A stretch of 10,226 nt of DNA from Alphaproteobacteria bacterium (GCA_947497675.1 CANMHY010000008.1:1-10226), one strand, 5' to 3'; counted from the stretch's first letter, positions 1 to 8,299 are shown. Notes: generated by a model not told the origin, from the letters alone. Numbers and translations are program-made.

Positions 1-1
1 T

Positions 2-100
2 CATTGGACCACTTTGAGGCAACTTTCTAAGGCCGCAGATGTATGTGGCGGAAAGTTGGTTCTATCATTTGAGCCAAATCAAGGACAACATACTGGTTAG
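2..100 (+). CDS. C-terminal fragment of a probable Xre/HigA-like helix-turn-helix protein (5' end outside window)
   Basis: An open frame enters from the left edge and stops at TAG 98-100, giving 32 residues. It contains TLRQLSKAADVCGGKLVLSF, the pattern typical of the end of an Xre-family DNA-binding domain of antitoxin type: the last helix ('TLxxLxxAAxxxGxxL') followed by a short beta strand ('xVSFEP'). In such families the protein represses its own toxin-antitoxin operon, and the toxin gene usually lies upstream, here outside the window. The gene converges on the carbamoyltransferase operon. Only the tail is visible, so the family call rests on one motif. A different short regulator, or a decayed copy, is possible. 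Confidence 0.45.
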   Translation, partial: HWTTLRQLSKAADVCGGKLVLSFEPNQGQHTG

Positions 101-192
101 AAAAATTGGCTCTTATCCACAAGGTAAGTTGGTGGTAGTGTGGCAGGAATTAAGATAAAAAAACGTGAACAGATAATTCCATTTTATGTTTG

Positions 193-210
193 AGAGGATT
201 GTCCTTTTTT
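193..210 (+). terminator. Weak candidate rho-independent terminator for the left-edge gene
   Basis: AGGA (195-198), loop TTG, TCCT (202-205) runs directly into a six-T stretch (205-210). Wobble pairs may extend the stem using 193-194. The stem is short, so this is a weak call. Its position after a rightward gene and the T-run are what support it. Confidence 0.25.
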
Positions 211-217
211 AATTAAC

Positions 218-230
218 AGAGATACTCTCT
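218..230 (-). terminator. Small hairpin 4 bases after the SGNH stop codon
   Basis: AGAGA (218-222), loop TAC, TCTCT (226-230) is a perfect five-pair stem just past the last codon of the minus-strand operon. Reading on the minus strand it is followed by GTTAATT rather than a clean U-run, so terminator function is uncertain. It could instead protect the 3' end of the transcript. Confidence 0.2.
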
Positions 231-234
231 AAAA

Positions 235-1452
235 TCACATGTATTTTAGCCCTGAAAAAGGAGAGAGTTTAATGGAATTGTTGAGGAATCCGCTCTCTTT
301 TAACCACTTATAAACAGCTTGTGCGGCAATTTTTTCGCCGCGCCAATTCCAATGTAAATCAAAATAATAATAAAGACCAAGTCCAGCATTTTCTCGAAAA
401 AGGGGAAGGAGAGAGAAATAGGGAATATTATTTTTAGCACAAAGGTTTGCAAGGAGATGATTGGGTGTATCAAAATTAATCTGAGAAAGGAGTGAATTTG
501 AAAAACTCTGTGCGCCTTCATCGGTAGCAAAGTTAGAAACCTCACGCAAGCTTTTGATAACCTGAGCTTTGGAAGGGATTCCAACGACAACAAGTTTAAC
601 ATGTGTGTTATTTTTTTGATTATAATCTTCAATAATTTTTTGGATCACATCAAAGGCATCGGTTGTGTTTTCAATAGATTTTTTAATTTCTAAATCAGGG
701 GTGTCCTCTTGATAGGCGAACATTTTAAGCTCTGACCTGTCATAATAAAGCATTTCGGTTTTTTCATGAAAATAAGGGCTGAGACGATCATAGATGACGT
801 TAAAACTCGGAGAATAGCTCATCATAAAGTCTTTGATGGGTCTTAGGTGCTCAAGGACAAAGACCTTAAATTTTGAATTGGGGGTCATTTTTTCATTTGA
901 GGAAGAATCTTCTCGATTTGAAGTAAGATTGAGAGACTCTTTTAAGGTTTGAAGCTGTGGGCCAAAAAAGTTATCATGGAAGTCATTTCCGAGATAAAAA
1001 TTTAGAACAACAACTTCTGGGTGAATGTGCTCCAGAATATCTTTTAAAATATAGGCTTGATGGCACGTTCCTGTTCCATCCATGCCAGCATTATAGACGC
1101 TTACGCCTTCGTTTGTGAGGACTTGGGCATAGGTGTCTTTATCTTCTGTATTCATGGCGCACGTAAAACTATCTCCTAAGAGAAGAAGATTGGGATTTGC
1201 GATGATAGGGTCATTCCGAAATCCGTGCTTGTCTGCTTTAACAAGAAAAGTATTATTTTCTTCATTGGTGATTGTTGTGACGCTACTGGGGGGGAAATGC
1301 CAATAATGAGTTCTAAATTGATAGACAATAGAATTTAAGGGGGCTGCATTATTTTTTGTTGAATCAGAACGAAATCGGAAAATACCTTTATAAATATCAA
1401 ATAAAAGAAAAGGAAGAATCAGAATAAAGAGCCATTTTATAAGTTTTTTCAT
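235..1452 (-). CDS. Membrane-anchored SGNH/GDSL-family hydrolase, last gene of the carbamoyltransferase operon
   Basis: This 405-residue protein is predicted to act at the outer face of the inner membrane. Residues 1-24 are a lysine start (MKK) and a hydrophobic segment (about 7-20), i.e. an uncleaved signal anchor. The SGNH signature follows in order: block I LLGDSFT with nucleophile Ser95, a glycine block at NAGMDGTG (121-128), block III LGNDF (Gly155, Asn156), and block V DLHW with Asp365 and His367. All catalytic elements are therefore present. The family includes esterases and acyltransferases acting on polysaccharides or lipids; the layout recalls AlgJ/AlgX-like proteins, but the substrate cannot be read from sequence. 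The start is ATG 1450-1452 with Shine-Dalgarno AAAGGA (1461-1466), which overlaps the stop of the carbamoyltransferase gene. Such hydrolases are frequent companions of NodU/SxtJ/DUF5989 cassettes, which suggests they process the same carbamoylated product. Confidence 0.85.
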   Translation of the reverse strand: MKKLIKWLFILILPFLLFDIYKGIFRFRSDSTKNNAAPLNSIVYQFRTHYWHFPPSSVTTITNEENNTFLVKADKHGFRNDPIIANPNLLLLGDSFTCAMNTEDKDTYAQVLTNEGVSVYNAGMDGTGTCHQAYILKDILEHIHPEVVVLNFYLGNDFHDNFFGPQLQTLKESLNLTSNREDSSSNEKMTPNSKFKVFVLEHLRPIKDFMMSYSPSFNVIYDRLSPYFHEKTEMLYYDRSELKMFAYQEDTPDLEIKKSIENTTDAFDVIQKIIEDYNQKNNTHVKLVVVGIPSKAQVIKSLREVSNFATDEGAQSFSNSLLSQINFDTPNHLLANLCAKNNIPYFSLLPLFRENAGLGLYYYFDLHWNWRGEKIAAQAVYKWLKESGFLNNSIKLSPFSGLKYM

Positions 1453-1460
1453 CTATCGTA

Positions 1461-1466
1461 TCCTTT
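1461..1466 (-). promoter_or_regulatory. Ribosome-binding site of the SGNH gene, overlapping the upstream stop codon
   Basis: AAAGGA on the minus strand lies 8 bases before ATG 1452 and shares bases with the TAA stop (1465-1467) of the carbamoyltransferase gene. This arrangement favours translational coupling. Confidence 0.6.
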
Positions 1467-3294
1467 AATCGAGGTGAAATTGAGCTTTGTAATCTTCTTT
1501 TAAAAGAGGATTTTGTTTGTCTTTCTGAAGATAGCAGTTTCCAATGACAAGAATGTCCATATCTGTTCCCATGAAACACCGAAATGCATCAGATGGCGTT
1601 AAAACAATGGGCTCTCCCCTTATATTAAAGCTTGTATTGACGAGAATGCCGCATCCGGTTTTTTCTTTAAATTTTGAGAGAAGTTGATGAAACCGTGGAT
1701 TTGTTTCTTTATGAACTGTTTGGATACGGGCTGAGAAATCGACATGGGTAATTGCAGGGACAGAGGAGCGGGGGATATTTAACTTTTCAATGCCAAAGAG
1801 ATTCTTATAATTTTTAGGGAGCTTAGTTTGATGTCTTTTTAAGACACCTGCCACCAGAAGCATATAAGGAGACGGGGATTTGAGATCAAACCAAGAATTT
1901 ACATCTTCCGCGAGAACAGCGGGGGCAAAGGGACGAAAAGATTCTCTGAATTTAATTTTGAGATTGAGTTTTTCTTGCATTTTAGAAGAGCGTGCATCAG
2001 CAATGATGGATCTGTTGCCAAGCGCACGAGGTCCAAATTCTGTTTTTCCTTGAAACCATCCAATGGCCTGTTCTTCGATTAAATCGCTTGTAACAGTGTC
2101 GTAAAGTTGGTCGTCTGTGAGAACGTCAAAATTTGCACCCAAAGCGGTGAGAGAAGAGGTAATAGCTTCGGAATCGAATTGCGGCCCGAGGTAACTCCCC
2201 TCCATTTTATCAATATTTGCAGAGCGTTTGTTATTTTTTATTTGGTAATACCCGTAGAATGCAGCCCCGAGAGCCCCTCCAGCATCACCTGCAGCAGGTT
2301 GAATGTAAATGTTTTTAAAAATACCTGTCTGAAGAAGTTTTCCATTTGCAACGCAATTGAGCGCAACGCCTCCTGCAAGACACAGATTTTGTTGGCCTGT
2401 CTCTTTTTGCAGGTGCGCCGCAAGACGGATGACGGCTTTTTCAAGAACTTTTTGAACAGAGGCTGCTAAGTCCATATCAAATTGCCGGAGAGGAGATTCT
2501 GATTCCCGGCGGGACTCTCCAAAGAGAGCCACGAATTTTTCATCATTTGTCATACGAAGTTCTGTACAAAAATCAAAATAATCCATATTCAAACGAAAAC
2601 TGCCATCTTCTTTAAGATCAATAATATTGTCTAAAATAAGAGACTCATATTTGGGAACGCCATAAGGGGCGAGCCCCATGAGTTTATATTCCCCTGAATT
2701 AACTTTGAATCCTGTGTAATACGTAAAGGCAGAATAGAGAAGCCCGAGGGAGTGGGGAAAATGGATTTCTTTAAAAATTTTAATTTCATTGTGCGTGCCA
2801 ATGGCAGCACTGGTGGTTGTCCATTCGCCAACGCCGTCCATCGTGAGAACAAGAGCCTCTTCAAAAGGAGAGGGATAAAAAGCACTGGCAGCGTGAGCCA
2901 AATGATGCTCTGTAAAGAGAAGACGAGAAGCGCTAAATTTTGGGTCAAATTTTTTAAGATGTTTAAGAAGCGTATTTTTTTGAAAAAGTTTATCTTTAAT
3001 CCAAAGCGGCATCGCTTGTCTAAAAGATGAAAATCCCCGTGGGGCGTAATCCATATAGGTTTCAAGAAGACGTTCAAACTTGATAAAAGGCTTGTCGTAA
3101 AAAACGACAAAATCAACGGCGCTTAAATCAGTATTCCCAGCTTTAAGGCAAGATTCAATAGCGTTAGATGGAAAAGATGCATCGTGTTTAATGCGCGTAA
3201 AACGCTCTTCTTGGCAAGCCGAAATAATTTTTTCATTTTCAACAAGCGCTGCAGCACTGTCATGATAAAACCCTGAAATCCCTAAGATGCGCAT
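1465..3294 (-). CDS. NodU/CmcH/TobZ-family O-carbamoyltransferase
   Basis: At 609 residues this is full length for the family (about 550-620). Characterised members (TobZ, NodU, CmcH) move the carbamoyl group from carbamoyl phosphate onto a hydroxyl through a carbamoyl-adenylate, in the cytoplasm. The N-terminal Kae1/ASKHA-like domain starts with MRILGISGFYHDSAAAL and carries the metal-binding HHLAH (His130-His134 region) and TMDGVG (Asp153). AGGVALNCVANGK (307-319) and QPAAGDAGGALGAAF (332-346) complete its nucleotide-binding core. The C-terminal YrdC-like domain has KTEFGPRALGNRSI (417-430) and VNTSFNIRGEPIV (552-564). No catalytic motif appears lost and there is no frameshift. Start ATG 3292-3294 is preceded by AGGAG at 3306-3310. 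The acceptor is unknown: sugar of a surface glycan, lipid or secondary metabolite. The small membrane partners upstream and the exported hydrolase downstream favour an envelope-associated acceptor. Confidence 0.95.
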   Translation of the reverse strand: MRILGISGFYHDSAAALVENEKIISACQEERFTRIKHDASFPSNAIESCLKAGNTDLSAVDFVVFYDKPFIKFERLLETYMDYAPRGFSSFRQAMPLWIKDKLFQKNTLLKHLKKFDPKFSASRLLFTEHHLAHAASAFYPSPFEEALVLTMDGVGEWTTTSAAIGTHNEIKIFKEIHFPHSLGLLYSAFTYYTGFKVNSGEYKLMGLAPYGVPKYESLILDNIIDLKEDGSFRLNMDYFDFCTELRMTNDEKFVALFGESRRESESPLRQFDMDLAASVQKVLEKAVIRLAAHLQKETGQQNLCLAGGVALNCVANGKLLQTGIFKNIYIQPAAGDAGGALGAAFYGYYQIKNNKRSANIDKMEGSYLGPQFDSEAITSSLTALGANFDVLTDDQLYDTVTSDLIEEQAIGWFQGKTEFGPRALGNRSIIADARSSKMQEKLNLKIKFRESFRPFAPAVLAEDVNSWFDLKSPSPYMLLVAGVLKRHQTKLPKNYKNLFGIEKLNIPRSSVPAITHVDFSARIQTVHKETNPRFHQLLSKFKEKTGCGILVNTSFNIRGEPIVLTPSDAFRCFMGTDMDILVIGNCYLQKDKQNPLLKEDYKAQFHLD

Positions 3295-3305
3295 CTTTGT
3301 CTATG

Positions 3306-3310
3306 CTCCT
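3306..3310 (-). promoter_or_regulatory. Ribosome-binding site of the carbamoyltransferase gene, overlapping the DUF5989-like stop
   Basis: AGGAG on the minus strand sits 11 bases before ATG 3294. Two of its bases belong to the TAG stop (3309-3311) of the preceding small gene, so ribosomes finishing the peptide are placed at the next start. Confidence 0.6.
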
Positions 3311-3458
3311 AAAATAACGTATAAACAAAAGGAGAGATCAAGGAATATTCAGAGAGAATGACCAAAACACCAAAAATAAGCAAAACGATGATGATGGGGA
3401 GGAGTTTCCATTTTTTGCGTTTCAACAAATATGAAAAAAGTTCGGTTAAAAAATTCAT
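3309..3458 (-). CDS. DUF5989-like single-pass membrane peptide (49 aa)
   Basis: This small gene encodes 49 residues beginning MNFLTELFSYLLKRKKWKLL and ending in SPFVYTLF. It has an amphipathic N-terminus, a basic stretch KRKKWK (13-18) and one hydrophobic helix (about 19-36), followed by a short tail. The pattern 'ELxxxLxxRKKWWLLPIIIVLLLxGxLxxLxxxSxxxPFxYTLF' is the hallmark of the DUF5989 family as I remember it, which occurs beside SxtJ-like proteins and NodU-type carbamoyltransferases. Start ATG 3456-3458 has a strong Shine-Dalgarno, AGGAG (3464-3468), overlapping the stop of the SxtJ-like gene. The basic segment before the helix predicts a cytoplasmic N-terminus. No function is established for the family; an adaptor that brings the carbamoyltransferase to the membrane is a guess from its shape and neighbours. 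Confidence 0.85.
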   Translation of the reverse strand: MNFLTELFSYLLKRKKWKLLPIIIVLLIFGVLVILSEYSLISPFVYTLF

Positions 3459-3463
3459 CTTTT

Positions 3464-3468
3464 CTCCT
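3464..3468 (-). promoter_or_regulatory. Ribosome-binding site of the DUF5989-like gene, overlapping the SxtJ-like stop
   Basis: AGGAG on the minus strand, 5 bases before ATG 3458, shares bases with the TAG stop at 3467-3469. It supports the reality of the 49-codon gene and coupling to the gene before it. Confidence 0.65.
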
Positions 3469-3865
3469 AGTATTGATCTTTTAAATGTTTCGCTTCAGGG
3501 CCCGGGGGGAGACGCTTAATCCAATAGCTTGTGGCTGATGCATCGAAGTGTTTTGGAAAAGCTTCTGATTTTGTGAGACGTCTTAAAATGGCAATGGGGG
3601 TTATGATGCAAAAGAAAATAAACCCCATAATAAGAGGATTGGTTATCTTATGCAGAAGTTTTCCGAGGAAATACCATCCTACATTGAGAGGGCGCAATAC
3701 TTTTGGGAAGAAACAACTGCTTAAAAAAAACAGACCAGAGGCCCCAAGAACGCGCCAAAAAAAATGATCATGCAAGAGTGCATTCCACGAAAAGACGAAA
3801 AAGAGGATCCCTGCAAAAAAAAATCCAAAAGAGCGATCGTTGGGAAGGTTGGAAGGGATTTTCAT
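3467..3865 (-). CDS. SxtJ-like small membrane protein
   Basis: The protein has 132 residues with three likely membrane helices (about 13-31, 36-54 and 76-95) and a polar tail. The segment PLNVGWYFLGKLLHKITNPL (59-78), then IMGFIFFCIITPIAIL, and the C-terminal SYWIKR...HLKDQY match the conserved pattern of the SxtJ family, named after a gene of saxitoxin clusters where it lies beside the carbamoyltransferase SxtI. The biochemical role is unknown; its constant pairing with carbamoyltransferases suggests a partner or membrane anchor. It starts at ATG 3863-3865, 12 bases after carB. The carB stop TAA forms part of a TAAGG ribosome-binding sequence (3876-3880 on the minus strand). This direct contact with carB makes co-transcription with carAB very likely. 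Confidence 0.8.
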   Translation of the reverse strand: MKIPSNLPNDRSFGFFFAGILFFVFSWNALLHDHFFWRVLGASGLFFLSSCFFPKVLRPLNVGWYFLGKLLHKITNPLIMGFIFFCIITPIAILRRLTKSEAFPKHFDASATSYWIKRLPPGPEAKHLKDQY

Positions 3866-3877
3866 TTTGTTCTTACC

Positions 3878-6800
3878 TTAATGTATCGTTTGTAAACTTT
3901 TTAAGTGAAAAAGATTTTGACCAAAAAGATTTTTAAAACTCTCAGCTATAGCAAGAAGATGAAGCTCTGTTGTATAAAGAGGCGTTTTTCCTTCATGAGT
4001 GGCTGCATAAATCTTCATTTCTAAAGGAGCCTGATCGTACTCAAGTGCAAGGACGGCGTCAAGTTCTTGATTTTTAATCATGGATAAAACTTTATCTATT
4101 GAGCGCTCTGAGCAAATATTGTTCAGAGAAGGAGTGAGGCGCATTGTTTGAAGGTCAGTGTATAGATCAATGCCGTCTCTTTTTAATTGGTCCAAGACAA
4201 GCGTCAGAGAATCTGTCAGAGGTTTTTCTGAAAAGAGAGCAAGCTTCTGAAAAGGATTTTTATGATAAATTTGAGGATAGAGAGCTTGGGCGAGAGCTGC
4301 TTCAGGAGTTGAAGCTCTTCCCATCACTTCTCCTGTTGATTTCATAATGGGTCCTAATTTTGTATTAATGTTTAAAAATCGATCAAAAGAAAAGATCGGA
4401 TATTTTACGGAGAAGTCATGGGGTGACGTGTTTGGAAGATCAAAGGAAGAGATCATCTTTCCGAGACAAAGCTGGACGGCAATCTTGACGAGAGGAATCC
4501 CAAGAGCTTTTGCAAGAAAAGGAATCGTTCGACTTGCACGGGGATTCACCTCAATAATATAAATAGCATTTTTATGAATAACACATTGAATGTTCAAAAG
4601 ACCTTTAAATTTTAAGGAATGCGCAATGAGAGAAGCTTCTTTTTTAAGAGTCTCTATGAGAGTGGACGAAAGACTATGAGATGGAAAAATGCATGACGAG
4701 TCCCCTGAATGTATTCCTGCAGGTTCAAGATGCTCCATGATACCCGCAATCCACACTTCTTTTCCGTCAAAGAGAAGGTCAATATCAACTTCAATCCCTT
4801 GGGTGAGATATTTTTCAACGAGGAGGGGGGTGAGTTCTTTCAAATTAACGGCGTCAAGATAAGCGTTTAAATCTTTCTCTGATCTTATAATACGCATCCC
4901 TTTCCCTCCAATAACATAGGAGGGTCTCAAAATGACAGGGTACCCTATCTCTTCGAGACATTTTGAAAGGTCTTCAGGAGAGGATGCAATTTTATTAAGA
5001 GGTTGACGAAGGTGAAGATGATGAAGAAATTTTTGAAATTTTCCCCTGTCTTCTGTTTCATCAATGGCTTCTTTTGAAAGGCCCAAAAGAGGGATTTTTT
5101 CTCGATTAAGAATATCAGAAAGCTTAAGACCTGTTTGACCACTAAATTGAACAAATACGCCTAAAAGATCCCCTTCTTTTTGTTCATGGCGAATAATATC
5201 GAGGACACTTTCCTCTGTTAAAGGTGCAAAATAAAGGCGATCGGAAATGACATGATCGGTTGAAACAGTTTCTGGATTACAGTTGATCATGATGGTTTCA
5301 ATATTCATCGTCTGAAGTGCTTGTGCTGCATGAACACAACAATAATCAAATTCAATGCCTTGTCCAATACGATTGGGACCGCTCCCAATAATGATGGCTT
5401 TTTTTCGGCAAGAGGGCAAAGCTTCATCAAAGTTAATCGACGATGGAAAAGGAAGCGTTGTGCTATACATATAGGCTGTATGCGCGGGAAATTCACCAGC
5501 GCAGGTATCAACTCTTCTAAAAGAAGGGAGAATGGAAAACTCATAACGTTGGTCTCGGATGTCTCTTTCTGTATGGGATGTCAAATGAGCAAGAGCTGCA
5601 TCTGAGAACCCCAGAGCTTTAAAATAACGAAAAGCTTCAGGATTTTGAAAAAAATCTTCAGATTTAATTGTTTTTTCGATGTGAACAAGAAAAGAGATTT
5701 GATCCAAAAACCATTTATCCCAATGACATAATTTTTCTATTTCTTCTCCCTGCATCCCCTCTCGAAATCCCGCCGCAATATAAAAAAGGCGATGAGGGGT
5801 GGGGGTGGCAATTTTTTCTTTCAAATCTTTGACGGAATCAAACTTAATTTTTGGCGTTAAAAGACCCTCAAATCCTTCTTCAAGAGAACAGATGGCTTTT
5901 TGAAGACTTTCGGAAAAAGTTCTTCCAATGGCCATCACTTCACCAACAGATTGCATATAGGTGCTCAAGCGTGAAGAGGCACCTTCAAACTTCTCAAAGT
6001 CAAAGCGCGGGATTTTTGTAACAACATAATCGATGGAGGGTTCAAAGGCCGCACACGTGGTTTTTGTAATGTCATTCGTTATCTCGTCCAAAGAGTACCC
6101 TACAGCAAGTTGAGCCGCAATTTTTGCAATAGGGAATCCTGTTGCTTTAGAAGCCAAAGCGGAGGACCTCGATACGCGTGGATTCATTTCAATAACAACC
6201 ATTCGGCCTGTTTTTGGATGAACTGCAAATTGCACATTAGCGCCGCCTGTGGCAACGCCGACTTCTCTTAGGATTGCGAAAGCCGCCAGACGCATGCGTT
6301 GATATTCTTTATCACAGAGCGTGAGGGCTGGGGCGACAGTGATACTGTCTCCTGTATGAACGCCCATGGGTTCAATGTTCTCAATAGAGCAAATAATAAC
6401 GCACTGATCTTTATGATCCCTCATAACTTCAAGTTCAAATTCTTTCCACCCAATAACGGATTCCTCTATCAGGACTTGACGAATGGGAGACAGATTGAGT
6501 CCGTTTTTAACAATGGCTTCAAATTCTTTCAAATTATGTGCAATTCCCCCTCCCATGCCTCCGAGTGTAAAAGAAGGTCGGATGATCAGCGGAAATTCTA
6601 AGAATTTTAAGGCTTTTTTTGCCTCTTCCCAAGAATTGACTTCGTGGCCTTTCAAACAATCGAGTCCGATACAGTTCATACTTTGATGAAAGAGACGTCT
6701 GTTTTCAGCCTTTTCAATTGCTTGAAGGTTTGCCCCAATAAGTTCAATGTTGAGAGTATCAAGAACGCCGCTCTTGGCAAGCTCAACTGCTAAATTGAGA

Positions 6801-7084
6801 GACGTTTGGCCTCCCATGGTCGGCAAAATCGCATCTACGTTTTCAAGGCGCAGAATTCTCTCAACACAGTCTGGTGTGAGAGGTGTTATATAAGTTGCAT
6901 CCGCAAGGTGAGGGTCTGTCATGATGGTTGCTGGATTTGAGTTGATGAGAACAACCCGATAACCTTCCTCTTTCAGAGCTTTACAGGCTTGAACACCCGC
7001 ATAATCAAATTCACAGGCCTGTCCAATAACAATGGGGCCTGATCCAATAATGCAAATGGTTTTTAAGTCAGTTCTTTTGGGCAT
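3878..7084 (-). CDS. carB: Carbamoyl phosphate synthase, large (ammonia-using, ATP-grasp) subunit
   Basis: This 1068-residue subunit (E. coli about 1073) makes carbamoyl phosphate from ammonia supplied by CarA, bicarbonate and two ATP. Both halves are present. The first (carboxyphosphate) half starts [20 protein letters not shown] and has [14 protein letters not shown] (169-182) and the metal ligands Glu299 and Asn301 in [19 protein letters not shown]. The second (carbamate-kinase) half starts near [18 protein letters not shown] (564-581), with [11 protein letters not shown] (720-730) and Glu845/Asn847 in [10 protein letters not shown]. The linker [13 protein letters not shown] (526-538) is conserved. 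I chose ATG 7082-7084 over an in-frame TTG at 7096 because it aligns with the known N-terminus; it overlaps carA by 17 bases and has no clear Shine-Dalgarno, implying coupling. The last 130 residues, the MGS-like allosteric domain, are poorly conserved: no THGT or KVHEG motif, and the SVKE of the ornithine site reads SVKY (892-895). Confidence 0.97.
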   Translation of the reverse strand: MPKRTDLKTICIIGSGPIVIGQACEFDYAGVQACKALKEEGYRVVLINSNPATIMTDPHLADATYITPLTPDCVERILRLENVDAILPTMGGQTSLNLAVELAKSGVLDTLNIELIGANLQAIEKAENRRLFHQSMNCIGLDCLKGHEVNSWEEAKKALKFLEFPLIIRPSFTLGGMGGGIAHNLKEFEAIVKNGLNLSPIRQVLIEESVIGWKEFELEVMRDHKDQCVIICSIENIEPMGVHTGDSITVAPALTLCDKEYQRMRLAAFAILREVGVATGGANVQFAVHPKTGRMVVIEMNPRVSRSSALASKATGFPIAKIAAQLAVGYSLDEITNDITKTTCAAFEPSIDYVVTKIPRFDFEKFEGASSRLSTYMQSVGEVMAIGRTFSESLQKAICSLEEGFEGLLTPKIKFDSVKDLKEKIATPTPHRLFYIAAGFREGMQGEEIEKLCHWDKWFLDQISFLVHIEKTIKSEDFFQNPEAFRYFKALGFSDAALAHLTSHTERDIRDQRYEFSILPSFRRVDTCAGEFPAHTAYMYSTTLPFPSSINFDEALPSCRKKAIIIGSGPNRIGQGIEFDYCCVHAAQALQTMNIETIMINCNPETVSTDHVISDRLYFAPLTEESVLDIIRHEQKEGDLLGVFVQFSGQTGLKLSDILNREKIPLLGLSKEAIDETEDRGKFQKFLHHLHLRQPLNKIASSPEDLSKCLEEIGYPVILRPSYVIGGKGMRIIRSEKDLNAYLDAVNLKELTPLLVEKYLTQGIEVDIDLLFDGKEVWIAGIMEHLEPAGIHSGDSSCIFPSHSLSSTLIETLKKEASLIAHSLKFKGLLNIQCVIHKNAIYIIEVNPRASRTIPFLAKALGIPLVKIAVQLCLGKMISSFDLPNTSPHDFSVKYPIFSFDRFLNINTKLGPIMKSTGEVMGRASTPEAALAQALYPQIYHKNPFQKLALFSEKPLTDSLTLVLDQLKRDGIDLYTDLQTMRLTPSLNNICSERSIDKVLSMIKNQELDAVLALEYDQAPLEMKIYAATHEGKTPLYTTELHLLAIAESFKNLFGQNLFHLKSLQTIH

Positions 7085-8273
7085 GATGACGCACAATTTT
7101 TAAAAAATCGGAAAGAATAAAAGTTGCGTCCCCAGGGCCAGGACCAGCTTCAGGATGAAATTGAACAGAAAAAATAGGTTTTTCTTGGATTTTATACCCT
7201 TCCAAGGACCCATCAAAAAGAGAGCGGTAGGTTGGGATCAAATTTTTGGGAAGAGAAGATTCTTTTATCGTGTACTCATGATTTTGAGAGGTGATGAGAA
7301 TATTTTTTGAATTGAGGTCTTGAACAGGATGGTTGATACCATGGTGTCCACAGGGGAGCTTTATAATTTCAGCGCCATGAACAAGAGATAAGAGTTGATG
7401 TCCCAAGCAAACTCCTAACATTGGAACCCCCTCTTGAAGGATTTTCTCCATCATTTTAAAGACAGAGGGTTCAACAAAGCGCGGGTCACCTGGCCCATTT
7501 GAAAAAACAACCCCTGTCGGATGATGCGCTAAAATATCTTCATAGGAAGACGAAAAAGGAACAACGATAACGTCGGCTCCAAAAGAGGTTAAAGATCTCA
7601 AAGTACTCTGTTTTACGCCAAAATCGACGACGACTATTTTTAAAGGGGAAGAGGGAGAGGCATGCGAAGGTTGGGGGCTCTTAATCAACTCAGAGAGCTC
7701 TTGGGTCCAAAGATAAGTTTTACGTGTCGAGACCTGCGCAAGAAGACTCTTCTCGAAAGTTAAATCTGTAAAGTTTCCTTTATTGCTCATCTCCAGAATT
7801 TTTTCAGGTGTCAATTCTCCCGTGTAAGAACATATGATGGCTTTTAAGGGTTTTTTATGGTCACGAATGATGTGAATCAACGTGCGTGTATCAATGCCTT
7901 CAATGCAGGGAACATTATTTTTTTCGAGCCAAGACAAAAAATGTGACGTGCTTCGATAATTTGACGCCTCTGTGATGAAGTCTCCCAAAATGATTCCCTG
8001 AAGGAAAGGAAAGGAAGATTCTATGTCTTCCGGGTTTGTTCCAACATTTCCAATATGAGGGAAAGAAAATACCAGAAGTTGTCCGCGATAAGAAGGATCT
8101 GAAATGGCTTCTTGATAGCCTGTCATGGCTGTGTTGAAACAGAGTGTTCCAGAGACGTGTGCGCTAGGCGTCTTTGTAAGCCCAGGAAAGTAGTCTCCGG
8201 TTTCAAGGATGAGAGCAGCTTTTTGGCGGGAAAGAAAAGGCGAGAGAACGTCCAATGAGAGACCTATAAACAC
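7068..8273 (-). CDS. carA: Carbamoyl phosphate synthase, small (glutamine amidotransferase) subunit
   Basis: The 401-residue subunit (E. coli 382) hydrolyses glutamine and channels ammonia to CarB. The N-terminal CPSase domain shows [17 protein letters not shown] (46-62) and [16 protein letters not shown] (72-87). The C-terminal class I amidotransferase domain has VVVDFGVKQ (214-222), FSNGPGDP (257-264), nucleophile Cys289 in [20 protein letters not shown] (309-317), SQNHEY (329-334) and the catalytic His373-Pro-Glu375. All catalytic residues are intact. The start is not certain: GTG 8273 is the longest option, but it lacks a Shine-Dalgarno. An in-frame TTG at 8255 has AGG seven bases upstream and gives a protein closer to normal length. 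An in-frame TAG lies 15 codons before the GTG, and there is no ATG between. It is the first gene of the operon. Confidence 0.96.
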   Translation of the reverse strand: MFIGLSLDVLSPFLSRQKAALILETGDYFPGLTKTPSAHVSGTLCFNTAMTGYQEAISDPSYRGQLLVFSFPHIGNVGTNPEDIESSFPFLQGIILGDFITEASNYRSTSHFLSWLEKNNVPCIEGIDTRTLIHIIRDHKKPLKAIICSYTGELTPEKILEMSNKGNFTDLTFEKSLLAQVSTRKTYLWTQELSELIKSPQPSHASPSSPLKIVVVDFGVKQSTLRSLTSFGADVIVVPFSSSYEDILAHHPTGVVFSNGPGDPRFVEPSVFKMMEKILQEGVPMLGVCLGHQLLSLVHGAEIIKLPCGHHGINHPVQDLNSKNILITSQNHEYTIKESSLPKNLIPTYRSLFDGSLEGYKIQEKPIFSVQFHPEAGPGPGDATFILSDFLKIVRHHAQKN

Positions 8274-8299
8274 TTTAAAAAAGATATCATTTAAAAGGG

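Larger units (their letters stand above)
101..234. other. Convergent intergenic gap, no gene seen
   Basis: This gap lies between the end of the rightward HTH-like fragment and the end of the leftward SGNH gene. I see no coding frame with a ribosome-binding site. It holds two small hairpins that may help end transcription from either side (listed separately). A stretch of A residues at 157-163 and a T-run at 205-210 are the only other notable composition. Confidence 0.5.

Noticed and set aside
71..112. Inverted repeat GAGCCAA (71-77) and TTGGCTC (106-112)
   Set aside because: The 28-base loop, overlap with a coding frame and lack of a T-run make it a poor terminator; seven bases can match by chance.
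2107..2469. 120-residue plus-strand open frame inside the carbamoyltransferase gene, and similar antisense frames within carB and other genes
   Set aside because: They lie opposite strongly conserved coding sequence, have no matching ribosome-binding sites or recognisable domains, and their composition follows the real gene's codons.
7085..7096. Upstream TTG start for carB giving four extra residues
   Set aside because: The ATG at 7084 opens with MPKRTDLK, aligning with the well-known CarB N-terminus MPKRTD; the TTG adds residues without homology and has no Shine-Dalgarno.
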